Of a DNA stretch of 55,984 nucleotides, positions 42,669-50,631 are shown in pieces. The number at the start of each line of letters is the position of its first letter. Position 1 is the stretch's first letter. The position numbers and the translations under genes are program-made. The notes below the pieces were generated by a model. That model was not told where the DNA came from and searched no databases. It saw only the letters and a program-made list of their open reading frames with translations. The DNA comes from Halomonas sp. PR-M31 (GTDB lineage: Bacteria; Pseudomonadota; Gammaproteobacteria; Pseudomonadales; Halomonadaceae): assembly GCF_001039575.1 (NCBI RefSeq), contig NZ_JIBT01000048.1:1-55984 (forward strand). The letters are read 5' to 3'.

Positions 42669-43019
42669 GATTTCATGCGCTGCTTTCATTTGAAGACAAG
42701 TGCTGTGAGTTTATCTCGATTTGGGCTGAGTCATGGCATCGCGAAAGTCACTGCAAGCGGTTCAGCAGATACAAGCCAACGCTGAACTGCGATTTTTCCA
42801 GCACTAGAACCCTGAGCCCGGTCTTGTTCCGAGCTTACCCGACGACTAGCTCTTGTTAAGCGCCTTTGCCACTTGGACGAACCCATCCTCATCGACCACG
42901 GCTTTCAATAACGCCCACTTCTTCAGACTGATTCGCGGGATTTGGGTCGTCATCGCCTTTGCGCCTTCGCTGCATGTTTCGAGCTAGCAACTAGCTTTGA
43001 AGCATTGTGTTTGGAAGTA
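42669..43019. other. Decayed spacer around the LysR remnant
   Basis: Apart from the LysR fragment I see no gene in this 351-bp stretch. A rightward open frame across 42533-42859 has no recognised similarity. Base composition is lower in G+C than the flanking genes. Confidence 0.5.
42855..42953 (-). pseudogene. Remnant of a LysR-type regulator N-terminus
   Basis: Read leftward from ATG 42953, the residues are MTTQIPRISLKKWALLKAVV, then DEDGFVQVAKALNKS. These match the start of the LysR helix-turn-helix where NKSQSSVSY is expected. A TAG stop replaces the expected CAG codon after NKS, and the homology fades soon after. The remaining helix-turn-helix and effector domain are gone. Confidence 0.6.
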
Positions 43020-43949
43020 TTAGCGACTGGTCGTTGCAGTTTTTCCAAGCGTTACCAGCGCGATCCCTGCTGCAATGAAAACAGAGCCGAGTATCAACCC
43101 CTCTGGTGGTGCTTCGCCCAGCAGGTAGATGGCAATGGGCACCCCGATGACGGCACCGACGGCGCCCATCAGGCTGATAAGGATAGGGCCGCCGCTTTTT
43201 TGAAGCACGAATAGCAGTAGAAACTGCAGGGCGAACACTGTTGCCTGAGTCAGTATCAGTAATAGCGGAAGGCGGTTGTCCATGGGTACTGCGGTGGAAA
43301 ATCCTGGCAACAGCCCAATGGTAAAAAGCATCAGGGTCGCGGCGCCCAACATGCCCGGCGCGAGAGCCTCGGCGGTGACGCCAACGGGCCAGCACAAGGT
43401 GCGATAGAGATTGCCGATGGCCAGCAGAACCGGCCCGGTCAGCGCCAGCAGTATCCAGAACACCGGCGCGTCTGGTGCGGTCAGCTTGTTGATGGCAAGA
43501 ACGGCGGTTCCAATCAATGCAGTAAGCACGCCGGCGGCACGCATGATTTGAAAGCGTTCTATCTTGAATGCAATCGCGCCGATATAAGTCATGAGCGGGG
43601 GCAGGGTGATGACGAGGGTGACAAAACTGACGCCCACCTCGGGGATCGCGGAAAAGAAGATCAGGTTCGAGCCGGCGACGGTCACGAGAGCCGCGACGAT
43701 AAAGTATTCCAGAGTTCGGAGATTGAACGGGGGAAGCTTGCCACGTAGCAACGCCACGGTAAAAAGAACACCGGTGGCGCCCAGAATGGACCAGGCCAGA
43801 AAAGCCAACGCCGAAATATTGGCGCTATCTGCGAGTTTGGCAAGATTGGTGGACAAGCCTATGCAAGCACCAGTACCCAAGAGGCTTAGCAGCGCAATGA
43901 GCCAGGTCTTGTCCGTTCTTCGTTGCGGTTCTTGAGTGATCGGCGCCAT
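43020..43949 (-). CDS. DMT superfamily (EamA) transporter
   Basis: The 309-residue protein has 10 predicted membrane helices in two EamA repeats (about 15-145 and 160-295). EamA proteins export amino acids, metabolites or drugs; the substrate is not readable. ATG 43949 is preceded by CAGGAAAG and starts MAPITQEPQRR; an upstream extension has no support. It diverges from a marR gene, which probably controls it. Confidence 0.83.
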   Translation of the reverse strand: MAPITQEPQRRTDKTWLIALLSLLGTGACIGLSTNLAKLADSANISALAFLAWSILGATGVLFTVALLRGKLPPFNLRTLEYFIVAALVTVAGSNLIFFSAIPEVGVSFVTLVITLPPLMTYIGAIAFKIERFQIMRAAGVLTALIGTAVLAINKLTAPDAPVFWILLALTGPVLLAIGNLYRTLCWPVGVTAEALAPGMLGAATLMLFTIGLLPGFSTAVPMDNRLPLLLILTQATVFALQFLLLFVLQKSGGPILISLMGAVGAVIGVPIAIYLLGEAPPEGLILGSVFIAAGIALVTLGKTATTSR

Positions 43950-44000
43950 GATTCTTTCCTGAGTCGTGTCGCTATTGTACAAACTAAATTGCAATAATGG

Positions 44001-44027
44001 TTCGATATCGAAATACTTTATATCGAA
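44001..44027. promoter_or_regulatory. Probable MarR operator between marR and the EamA gene
   Basis: A perfect 12-bp palindrome TTCGATATCGAA (44001-44012) is followed by a second half TATATCGAA (44019-44027). It lies between the divergent starts at 43949 and 44055, the usual place for MarR autoregulation. Confidence 0.5.
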
Positions 44028-44054
44028 CTTTAGTGCCATTCAGGAAGGAAGACA

Positions 44055-44549
44055 ATGCAGGAAGAAGGTGCAGAACTCGATCGGATCGTGATGCAGTGGC
44101 GACGTGAACGCCCGGACATTGATCCTGAATGCATGGCGGTTTGTGGGGCGATCTGGCGTGCTGGAAAGCGACTTTCACAAGGGCTTAAGGAAAATCTCGA
44201 GCGCTTCGATCTGGATTTCCCATCAATGGATGTCTTGCTGACGCTGCGTCGACAAGGTGCAGGGCAGTCCATGTCTCCTTCGAAGATGGCCACGGATATG
44301 ATGTTGTCCACCGCAGCCATGACAGCACGCCTGGACCGTCTGGAAAGCCGGGGCCTCATCGAGCGTCAACGGGATGCCAAGGATCGGCGTGGCGTATCGA
44401 TCTCACTGACGAAGCAAGGATTTTCTCTGGCAGACGACGTCGTGGTTGGTCATGCGACTGCGGAAGACGCCATGCTAGCCTCTCTCGATGCGAAAGAGCG
44501 CGCTGAATTGAGAGCGTTGCTAGCGCGCGTGGCAATAGACAAGTCTTGA
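44055..44549 (+). CDS. MarR family transcriptional regulator
   Basis: The 164-residue protein has a winged helix: SPSKMATDMMLSTAAMTARLDRLESRGLI as recognition region, and RDAKDRRGVSISLT as the wing. It lies divergent to the EamA transporter and probably represses it. The ATG follows AGGAAGGAAG. Confidence 0.82.
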   Translation: MQEEGAELDRIVMQWRRERPDIDPECMAVCGAIWRAGKRLSQGLKENLERFDLDFPSMDVLLTLRRQGAGQSMSPSKMATDMMLSTAAMTARLDRLESRGLIERQRDAKDRRGVSISLTKQGFSLADDVVVGHATAEDAMLASLDAKERAELRALLARVAIDKS

Positions 44550-44583
44550 TTTGCGCTTTTGCCGTTGAGATTGACACTGAGCG

Positions 44584-44613
44584 TTGACTCCCAAAATGGG
44601 AGGGGGTTATATT
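44584..44613 (+). promoter_or_regulatory. higBA promoter with operator dyad
   Basis: -35 TTGACT (44584-44589) and -10 TATATT (44608-44613) are separated by 18 bp. Within the spacer lies the dyad TCCCA-AAA-TGGGA (44589-44601); a further TCCCA half-site is at 44615-44619. This fits autoregulation by the HigA antitoxin. Confidence 0.65.
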
Positions 44614-44634
44614 TTCCCAAAAAGAGAGATCGCT

Positions 44635-44931
44635 TTGAGAGTCATCGCCAAGCGCACGTTGCGAGAATTCTGGGAGAAAGGCTACGACGATGCCAAGCGT
44701 CCGCTCATCGAGTGGTATCGCATGATGGAAAAAGCCCGCTGGCCCATGCCTCAGGCGCTGAAAGCGAAGATTCGCACGGCCAGCATTTTCAAAGAGGGGC
44801 GGATGGTGTTCAACGTCGCAGGCAACAAGTATCGGGTCATTGTCGCGATCCGCTATACCCAGCAAATCGCCTGGGTTCGCTTTGTTGGTACTCATGCTCA
44901 ATACGACCAAATCGATGCGGAGACTGTATAA
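44635..44931 (+). CDS. higB: HigB-type mRNA interferase toxin
   Basis: The 98-residue protein matches HigB toxins: RVIAKRTLREFWEKGYDDAKRPL at the N-terminus, then FNVAGNKYRVIVAIRY and FVGTHAQYDQID at the end. HigB cleaves mRNA on ribosomes; the conserved Lys/His/Tyr residues are in the last part. The start is probably TTG at 44635, with an A/G-rich site before it, because homology begins there. It abuts higA directly. Confidence 0.82.
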   Translation: MRVIAKRTLREFWEKGYDDAKRPLIEWYRMMEKARWPMPQALKAKIRTASIFKEGRMVFNVAGNKYRVIVAIRYTQQIAWVRFVGTHAQYDQIDAETV

Positions 44932-45282
44932 ATGAATATCCAGCCGATTCATAACGATGTCGACTTGAAACGCGCTTTCGCTCGGATGGAGGCCTTGTGG
45001 AGTGCCGAGGACGGCACCCCTGAGGCCAATGAGCTGGAGGTCTTGGCGATTCTGATCGAGCGCTATGAGGATGAGCACTACCCGATCGGCTCATCCGATC
45101 CCATCGAAGCCATCAAGTTTCGCATGGAACAGCAGGGAATGACTCCTCGCGATCTTGAACCCTTCATCGGTAGCAGCGGACGCGTATCGGAAGTGCTGAA
45201 CCGCAAGCGGGGTTTGAGTCTGAACATGATCCGCCGGCTGCATGATGGGTTGCGAATTCCCTATGAAAGTCTAATAAATTAG
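44932..45282 (+). CDS. higA: HigA-type antitoxin
   Basis: The 116-residue protein has a carboxy XRE-type helix-turn-helix (MTPRDLEPFIGSSGRVSEVLNRKRGLSL) and the N-terminal NDVDLKRAFARMEALW region. It neutralises HigB and represses the operon. It begins at the base after the higB stop. Toxin-first order is characteristic of higBA. Confidence 0.85.
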   Translation: MNIQPIHNDVDLKRAFARMEALWSAEDGTPEANELEVLAILIERYEDEHYPIGSSDPIEAIKFRMEQQGMTPRDLEPFIGSSGRVSEVLNRKRGLSLNMIRRLHDGLRIPYESLIN

Positions 45283-45376
45283 GGGCTGGAGAGCGTTTTC
45301 TTTATCCATTGCTGGGACGTAATGATTGATACTAATTGGTGTCGTGGCCTTGATTGTCATCACAATCTCGAAAGCC

Positions 45377-45850
45377 TCACCAATGGCGCGTGCCCGGGGC
45401 GCCCTTGATCTGGCCGCGTAGATTGGATGTCACCCAGCCGCCGTAGAAATCCCCGGGTTGAGGCACCACCTCCGTGTCGCCCACCAGGCAGCGGTCCATG
45501 CTGGCCGCGTAGAATGCCAGATAGCCCGCCAGCGGCTGAAAGGCGCCGGTAGGCCGCTCGTAGCACCAGGCGGCGTGTCGGGCGATGCGTTCACTACCCA
45601 CCACGTCGAAATAGCGCGCCATGCCCTTCCATTCGCAGAAGCTTTCGCCGCGGACCGGCAGTAGCTCTGCGATCACGTCCTCTGGCGGAAAATAGTAGGT
45701 GGGCGCGTGGTGGGTCTCGAGCACACGATAGCCGCGAGTCGTGCAGGCTATCTGCTGGCTGCCCAGGTAGATCGTCAGGGTCTGGGCTACCGGCTCCAGG
45801 GCGGGTGGGCGCGGATAGGTCTGAACGTCTTCTATCGCCAGTGTCGTCAT
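45377..45850 (-). CDS. DUF427 domain protein
   Basis: The 157-residue protein has the DUF427 fold: TRGYRVLETHHAPTYYFPPEDV and GESFCEWKGMARYFDV, then CYERP and FYAASMDRCLVGDTEV. No function is known. ATG 45850 follows CCAGGAGAT; an upstream extension lacks support. It diverges from the Fur-box gene. Confidence 0.82.
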   Translation of the reverse strand: MTTLAIEDVQTYPRPPALEPVAQTLTIYLGSQQIACTTRGYRVLETHHAPTYYFPPEDVIAELLPVRGESFCEWKGMARYFDVVGSERIARHAAWCYERPTGAFQPLAGYLAFYAASMDRCLVGDTEVVPQPGDFYGGWVTSNLRGQIKGAPGTRHW

Positions 45851-45942
45851 GAAAATCTCCTGGAAAGCCGGCACGCGGTCATCAGTGATAAATACAACAC
45901 TGTGACCGCGAACTGGCTGGTTCGACTCCCCATCGTTGTCGA

Positions 45943-45984
45943 TTGACATGAATTCATATTCGCACGAGAATAATAATTATTATC
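45943..45984 (+). promoter_or_regulatory. Promoter overlapped by a Fur box
   Basis: TTGACA (45943-45948), a 17-base spacer, and a weak -10 GAGAAT (45966-45971). The 19-bp GAGAATAATAATTATTATC at 45966-45984 matches the Fur consensus GATAATGATAATCATTATC at 16 of 19 positions, and sits over the -10. Confidence 0.8.
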
Positions 45985-46002
45985 ATCAAGGAGGCCTGCG
46001 AA

Positions 46003-46407
46003 ATGACCTCGGAGCGCTCTCAGATCCACTACACCTGTATTTTCTTGTATGTCTCGTTTCAGGCCATACAAGAAGCGGTGGAAAAGTCGTGTCGTGGCGA
46101 GGACACGCCCTGCTGGCTCGATGCCCGGACGCTTCGCATGCTCTTAGGCGAATTGCAGCAATGCCGTCAGAATGCCAGCCCTTTTCCGATAGTATGCGAG
46201 TCGTTGGATACCGCGATCTATCACTGCGGACTGCTGATGGCCCAGTGCCCGGCGGCGGTCAATCGCCGGCTGTGCGGTCATCACCTCGAGGCGATCATCC
46301 TGCCCTTGAAAGCGGCGGCGGCACAGCTGTCCGGAAAGGTGGGGCATGTCGCAGGCCAGGATTCCGTCCTCTCATTCAGAGGCCTGCGCAGCTGGTTAGG
46401 GTGGTGA
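46003..46407 (+). CDS. Fur-controlled hypothetical protein
   Basis: I do not recognise this 134-residue protein. It has a start with a strong AAGGAGG site (45989-45995), 18 bp after the Fur box. It contains six cysteines spread over the chain, and alpha-helical, Leu/Ala-rich segments in the second half. There is no clear signal peptide or membrane segment. The promoter says it is made under iron shortage. It lies next to an AraC gene of opposite direction, which in other bacteria often controls siderophore genes, though none is seen here. Confidence 0.65.
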   Translation: MTSERSQIHYTCIFLYVSFQAIQEAVEKSCRGEDTPCWLDARTLRMLLGELQQCRQNASPFPIVCESLDTAIYHCGLLMAQCPAAVNRRLCGHHLEAIILPLKAAAAQLSGKVGHVAGQDSVLSFRGLRSWLGW

Positions 46408-46433
46408 GGGGTCTGTTCGAACTCGAACATGAT

Positions 46434-47302
46434 TCACTGCCGTAGACGCCCCGGCGTCGTTCCCAGGCGCTGACGAAAGAGCGTAGTCATGTGGGATTGA
46501 GACGAGAAGCCACAGGCATAGGCCACCTCTGCAAGAGGTATCTTGCCATGCAGGATTTCACCGCGTGCAGCCAGCAGCCGCTGCTCGAGAACGTAGGCGT
46601 GGGGTGTCATGCCCGTTGCGCGCTTGAAGACGCGGGCAAAATGCGAGACATCCAGAGTTACTAGGGCCGCGAGCTCGGATAGACTCAAGGGCTCCGCCAA
46701 ATGTGCGTTCACATAGTCGCGCAGCAGGTTGACCTGCGCCTGGGACAGCGCCGGGGGTGGTTTCGGGATGGAACCCGGGCCTTTGAACCGGGCAAGAATG
46801 GTATGCAAAAGGGCAGCGCAGAGGGTTTCGCCGTAGATCGGCCCGCGACCTCCGGGGCGATAAGAAAGCGCCGCAGCGCCAGGGCCAGGGGCAAAATGTC
46901 CGGGTGGCGGATATCGGGACTTGGGGGAAGTTCGCTGGCGGACAGTCCTGTCTCTTTCAGCGCCTGAGCAGCAAACGCATCATCGATCGAAACACCGAGA
47001 AACTCGCAGTCCTGATGGCCGCTCGTGCATTTGACGCTGCTGTTTTTGGGACTCAGGGTGACGGCCCCTGCTATCAGGCGACGCACCTGCAGATGATCCG
47101 AATCGAGTCCCAGGCGGTAGTGCCGCGGACCCAACTGGATGGAAAAGACCAGCGCCGGACAGGTGAAATTGGCCGCAAACGGCTCTTGGGTATTCAGATC
47201 GATCAGCACCCGGCCCAAGTCAAACCGCTGACCCAGGCAGGGAATGCCGTCAGCGGCCGCCGCGCTATGATCCTGGAATCGCGTTGCTTTGATTGATTGC
47301 AT
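46434..47302 (-). CDS. AraC family regulator (frameshifted in this sequence)
   Basis: The protein has an N-terminal sensor region followed by a carboxy pair of helix-turn-helix motifs: SLSELAALVTLDVSHFARVFKRATG and LAEVAYACGFSSQSHMTTLFRQRLG. The two parts are in different frames: the start at 47302 runs in one, the HTH in another, switching near 46830. One missing base there gives RSTAETLCAALLHTILARF after repair. I treat this as an error. It lies convergent to the Fur-box gene and may regulate an iron or other accessory function. Confidence 0.75.
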
Positions 47303-47335
47303 GACGCGTCCGTGTTGATCGGGTTCTTTTCAAGA

Positions 47336-49204
47336 CTAGTCCATACTATAGCCCCCATAAACTGCCACCGGCGACCAGGCGGGGCGAATCGGCGGCAGTT
47401 CCGGGGCGAGATCCGAAAACGGCTCGGCGGCGTAGACGATCTCGCCATCGGTAATTGTCAGAACGCTTTCGATGTCGGCGATGGCGTCTTGCGCCACGTC
47501 GAGATAATCCGCGCTGAGCACTGCCAGATCGGCGAACTGGCCCGATGCGATACGCCCCTTGAGTGCCTCTTCGCCGGAGAACCAGGCGCTGCCGACGGTG
47601 TAGAGTTGCAGAGCTTCCAGGCGGCTGAGTCGATGGCGCCGGCTTCGTGTCTCAAGACCGCCAAGGGTCTTGCCGCTGACGAGCCAGTGTAGGGCGACCC
47701 AGGGGTTGTGGCTGGCCACCCGGGTAGCATCCGTTCCGGCGCCGACCGGAATGCCCATCTCGAGCATGTCGCGAATCGGCGGCGCCTTTGCGGCAGCGTC
47801 TTCACCGTAACGTTCCACGAAATACTCGCCGGCATAGGGCAGCCGCGCCTGGATGGCAATCCCACCGCCGAGGGCCGCGATCCGGGCCAGGTTGGCCCGA
47901 CTCACGGTCTCCGCATGATCGATCGCCCAGCGGATGCCGGCAAAGCCCGAGCGCCCCTCGGCGCGCTCGGCGCTGTCCGCGGCCTCGAACACGTCCAGGA
48001 TATGGCCGATGCTCTCGTCATAGGTGGCGTGGATGCGGATCGGCCAGCGCTCTCGCAACAGATGCCGGGTCACTGCGGTCAGCTCTTTACGCCAGCCGTC
48101 TCGGGTGGTGATGTCCGGCATGCCCGCCATCCAGTTCTCGAAATCTCCCGCGGACCAGACCAGAAATTCCCCCGCGCCTTCGACCACGAAGCCATGGGAC
48201 AGCTCATCCGCCAGGTTGGCATTGATCGCCCAGTTCTCGGTCCAGGTTCTGAAATCCGCAAGTTCCTCCCCGGGTCGCTGCGGAAACAGGTAGCTCGAGA
48301 CCCGCAGCGGCATGGTCCCTTCATCCGCCAGACGTCGGGTGCCAATATAGTCTTCGGGAAAGGTATGCCCACCGCCGCCCGCATCGATGGCGCTGGTGAT
48401 GCCGAAGCGATTGAGCTCCCTGTAGAAGTGTCGGGTCGAGTTGACCTGCTCCTCTTCGGACAGGCCGGGCAGGGCGCCGATAGTCTGGTAGAGCAGCATG
48501 GGATTGGGCTCTGCGTGCAGGATCGCGCCGCCGTCTTCTGTCAGCTCATAGCGGCTCCCCGGCGGTGCCTGGGTTTCGTGAGTGATGCCCAGGGCCTCCA
48601 CGGCGGCGGCATTCAGAAAGCCCTGGCTGTAGAGATAGAGCACGAAGACCGGGCGATCGGGGGAGGCGGCGGTCAGCTCTCCAGGGGTGGGCATGCGCCG
48701 CTCCTCGAACTGGAACGGCGACCAGGCGCCGATGACCCGCACCCATTGATCCTGCGGGGTACGTTTGGCCTGTTCTTCGATCATCTCGAGCCCCCGGGCC
48801 AGGGTGTCGACCCCGTCCCAGCGCAGTTCCGTGGTGTAGAAGCGCCCGCCCCGTACCACGTGGGTATGGCTATCGACCAGCCCCGGGATGACGGTGCGGC
48901 CATCGAGGTCGATGACCCGGGTGGACTCGCCGCGTCGGGCCAGCATGGCCTCATCATCGCCGGTAGCGACGATGATGCCGTCGTCGATCGCGACCGCCTC
49001 GGCCCGAGGGCGCAGCGGATCGAGGGTGATCAGGTTGGCATCATGCAGGATCAGATCCGCGGCGTCGGGCTGAGCAAAGGCCGGCGATCCCGCGGCAAGC
49101 CAGGCGATAGTCGTGACCGTCAGCGCCAAGCCCGGATGCGTTCGAACGGAGCGAGGTGCTTGGGGGTTGGACGGTGACGCGCTGATCATTGGTGTACTGT
49201 GCAT
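47336..49204 (-). CDS. Exported amidohydrolase, YtcJ-like
   Basis: The 622-residue protein belongs to the amidohydrolase-3/YtcJ family of metal-dependent hydrolases. A signal peptide (about 1-44, ending AFAQ) indicates export. The metal-binding HxH is in GLVDSHTHVVRGG; later His and Asp residues are in RIHATYDESIGH, AIDHAETV and GAGTDATRVASHN. Family members act on N-acyl or cyclic amide substrates; the true substrate is unknown. The upstream ABM gene on the same strand ends 45 bp away, suggesting an operon. Confidence 0.85.
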   Translation of the reverse strand: MHSTPMISASPSNPQAPRSVRTHPGLALTVTTIAWLAAGSPAFAQPDAADLILHDANLITLDPLRPRAEAVAIDDGIIVATGDDEAMLARRGESTRVIDLDGRTVIPGLVDSHTHVVRGGRFYTTELRWDGVDTLARGLEMIEEQAKRTPQDQWVRVIGAWSPFQFEERRMPTPGELTAASPDRPVFVLYLYSQGFLNAAAVEALGITHETQAPPGSRYELTEDGGAILHAEPNPMLLYQTIGALPGLSEEEQVNSTRHFYRELNRFGITSAIDAGGGGHTFPEDYIGTRRLADEGTMPLRVSSYLFPQRPGEELADFRTWTENWAINANLADELSHGFVVEGAGEFLVWSAGDFENWMAGMPDITTRDGWRKELTAVTRHLLRERWPIRIHATYDESIGHILDVFEAADSAERAEGRSGFAGIRWAIDHAETVSRANLARIAALGGGIAIQARLPYAGEYFVERYGEDAAAKAPPIRDMLEMGIPVGAGTDATRVASHNPWVALHWLVSGKTLGGLETRSRRHRLSRLEALQLYTVGSAWFSGEEALKGRIASGQFADLAVLSADYLDVAQDAIADIESVLTITDGEIVYAAEPFSDLAPELPPIRPAWSPVAVYGGYSMD

Positions 49205-49249
49205 GACAATTTCCTCAACAGAGTGATGGCAACTTCAGAGCGCCGTTAT

Positions 49250-49693
49250 CTACTTGGCGAGATGCACGGACAGCACGTCGTAGGGATGAAAATCCGGGGT
49301 GGCGATGGTGAAGGCGCGCATCATCGCCGGTGCACCGCCGCCCTGAATGGTTTCCACCGCCGCATCCACGGCGGCTTGGTCTTCCCATTGGGCGTAAACC
49401 ACCACGTAGTCGTTGTCGCGACTCTTGTGCACGGTGGCGTTGATGAAGCCGGGCAGACGACTCACGGACTCGTCGAGCCCTTCCTGAATGGCGGCGGCGA
49501 CCTCGTCCTGGGTGCCTGAGGTGGGCGTGAAGACATTGATCATGGTGAGGTGGTCCGGCTGGGTCTGCAGGACCGGCGCTTTCGCATCATCATTAGGCGC
49601 TCGGGAGACTGCCGGCGCGAGTGTCGAAGTAGCAATCAGCACGGTCACGAGACCGGCAAGCATGGTGGGGCGCAAAAGGGCAGACATAGGCAT
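49250..49693 (-). CDS. Exported antibiotic-biosynthesis-monooxygenase (ABM) domain protein
   Basis: The 147-residue protein has a signal peptide (about 1-30) followed by one ABM domain (about 50-145): MINVFTPTSGTQDEVAAAIQEGLDE, LPGFINATVHKSRDNDYVVVYAQWED. ABM proteins are small ferredoxin-fold oxygenases, mostly cytoplasmic, so the export signal is unusual. It is the first gene of a leftward pair with the amidohydrolase, with a TetR-type operator upstream. Confidence 0.78.
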   Translation of the reverse strand: MPMSALLRPTMLAGLVTVLIATSTLAPAVSRAPNDDAKAPVLQTQPDHLTMINVFTPTSGTQDEVAAAIQEGLDESVSRLPGFINATVHKSRDNDYVVVYAQWEDQAAVDAAVETIQGGGAPAMMRAFTIATPDFHPYDVLSVHLAK

Positions 49694-49778
49694 GGCATCG
49701 ATCTCCGTAAGGCGTGAGGGTATAGCCCGATCGTTCGCTAGCGCTGCTCATCTCTATTGCACTTAGCGATCAAACAGG

Positions 49779-49843
49779 TTATGTAGTGATTGATACATAA
49801 AATCAAAACACCCGTCAATGGATTTTGTAGTGACCGATACAAA
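49779..49843. promoter_or_regulatory. Two related operator dyads for a TetR-type regulator
   Basis: Site 1 is TTATGTA-N8-TACATAA (49779-49800). Site 2 is TTTGTA-N8-TACAAA (49824-49843), sharing TGTAGTGA and GATACA with site 1. The centres are 44 bp apart, about four turns. Site 2 covers the putative start of the tetR remnant. They lie between the divergent ABM gene and tetR remnant, as an autoregulated TetR operator would. Confidence 0.65.
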
Positions 49844-50012
49844 TAAGTTGAAACGCCCTGGACGTCCGCGAAAATTCTCCGTCAGCGATGGCGTCTCCAA
49901 GGCCATGGCGCTCTTTCATGCCCGCGGCATCTCTGCCAGTGCTCGTACCGGTTCTTCTCGCGAGAATCTGCTGGACGCGGCGGATCGGATGGCTAACTTG
50001 GTGAATGACTGA
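49830..50012 (+). pseudogene. Truncated TetR family regulator
   Basis: The short frame begins with a TetR-type N-terminus: KRPGRPRKFSVSDGVSKAMALFHARG. The helix-turn-helix should continue, but the frame jumps to SASARTGSSRENLLDAADRMANLVND and stops after about 60 residues; a full TetR has near 190. The start is probably the GTG at 49830; an ATG at 49818 is also in frame. I interpret it as an internal deletion. Confidence 0.6.
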
Positions 50013-50041
50013 GAGCCACTCTCGGCCTGAACTGGGGGGTT

Positions 50042-50320
50042 CTAGCCATCTTGATCGTCGCCTGTCTTGCCCGAGAGCTGTTCAGCCACGCGCTGGGCAT
50101 CGAAGGCCAGAATCTCGCGTCGCGTGTTGCCTGCCACCCCGGCGTAGAAGGGCCACTCGGCTTCCAGGTCGAACACGATCTGCTGCGTCTCGTCATCGCT
50201 CAATGTGTCGTCGTCGGCCAGGGCGGCGGCGACCTGGTCACGTAGCGCCTGCAGGAAACGGCGCTGTTCCGTGATGCCTTCGAACCCTACCGGGGCCGGG
50301 CCGTGGCCATTGAAGAGGCG
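50042..50320 (-). pseudogene. C-terminal remnant of an MBL-fold hydrolase
   Basis: Leftward frame whose recognisable part runs from RLFNGHGPAPVG to the stop. GHGPxVG followed by a YLxALRxxV-like helix (EQRRFLQALRDQVAAAL) is the usual end of metallo-beta-lactamase-fold hydrolases. The whole catalytic HxHxDH part is missing. Low certainty on the exact family. Confidence 0.4.
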
Positions 50321-50631
50321 GTCTTTCAAAAAACGGCGTTTACAGAATCCTGCAGCTAAATACTTCAAAGAAGTGGTTCGCCTGAATCCGTGGCGATGAA
50401 GACGCGTATACGCAAACGGACTTCGACGAATTGGTAATGGGCAACCGTGAACTTCGTTGAACTAGACTGCAGGGGCACGTTTGAAGCTTTTGATGTGCAC
50501 ATGGAGGCGTGATTTACAAGAACAGCTGATGCCCGAGTAATCGAATTCAGCCACTGGAATCTGAAACGATTCAGTTAGGCGGCGATGGCAACGTCCAAGG
50601 ACGTTCGGGGTCCGAAAAATGGAGAACAATC
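50321..50631. other. Spacer upstream of the SGLT-type symporter
   Basis: No gene is visible. It holds the operator-like dyad reported separately and presumably the promoter of the symporter operon. Base composition is lower in G+C than the genes around it. Confidence 0.4.
50561..50574 (+). promoter_or_regulatory. LacI-family operator-like dyad upstream of the symporter
   Basis: CTGAA-ACGA-TTCAG resembles LacI/GalR-type operators (TGAAACGNTTCA core with central CG). It lies 57 bp upstream of the GTG start of the symporter. No LacI-type gene is in the window. Confidence 0.5.

Noticed and set aside
42533-42859. Open frame of 108 residues in the decayed region
   Set aside because: It overlaps the cyclase remnant in another frame, lacks a good ribosome site and resembles no family I know.
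47708-49177. Long open frame (489 residues) on the + strand across the amidohydrolase gene
   Set aside because: It is antisense to a gene with full family motifs; its product is rich in R, G, H and D and matches no family. It is a product of high G+C.
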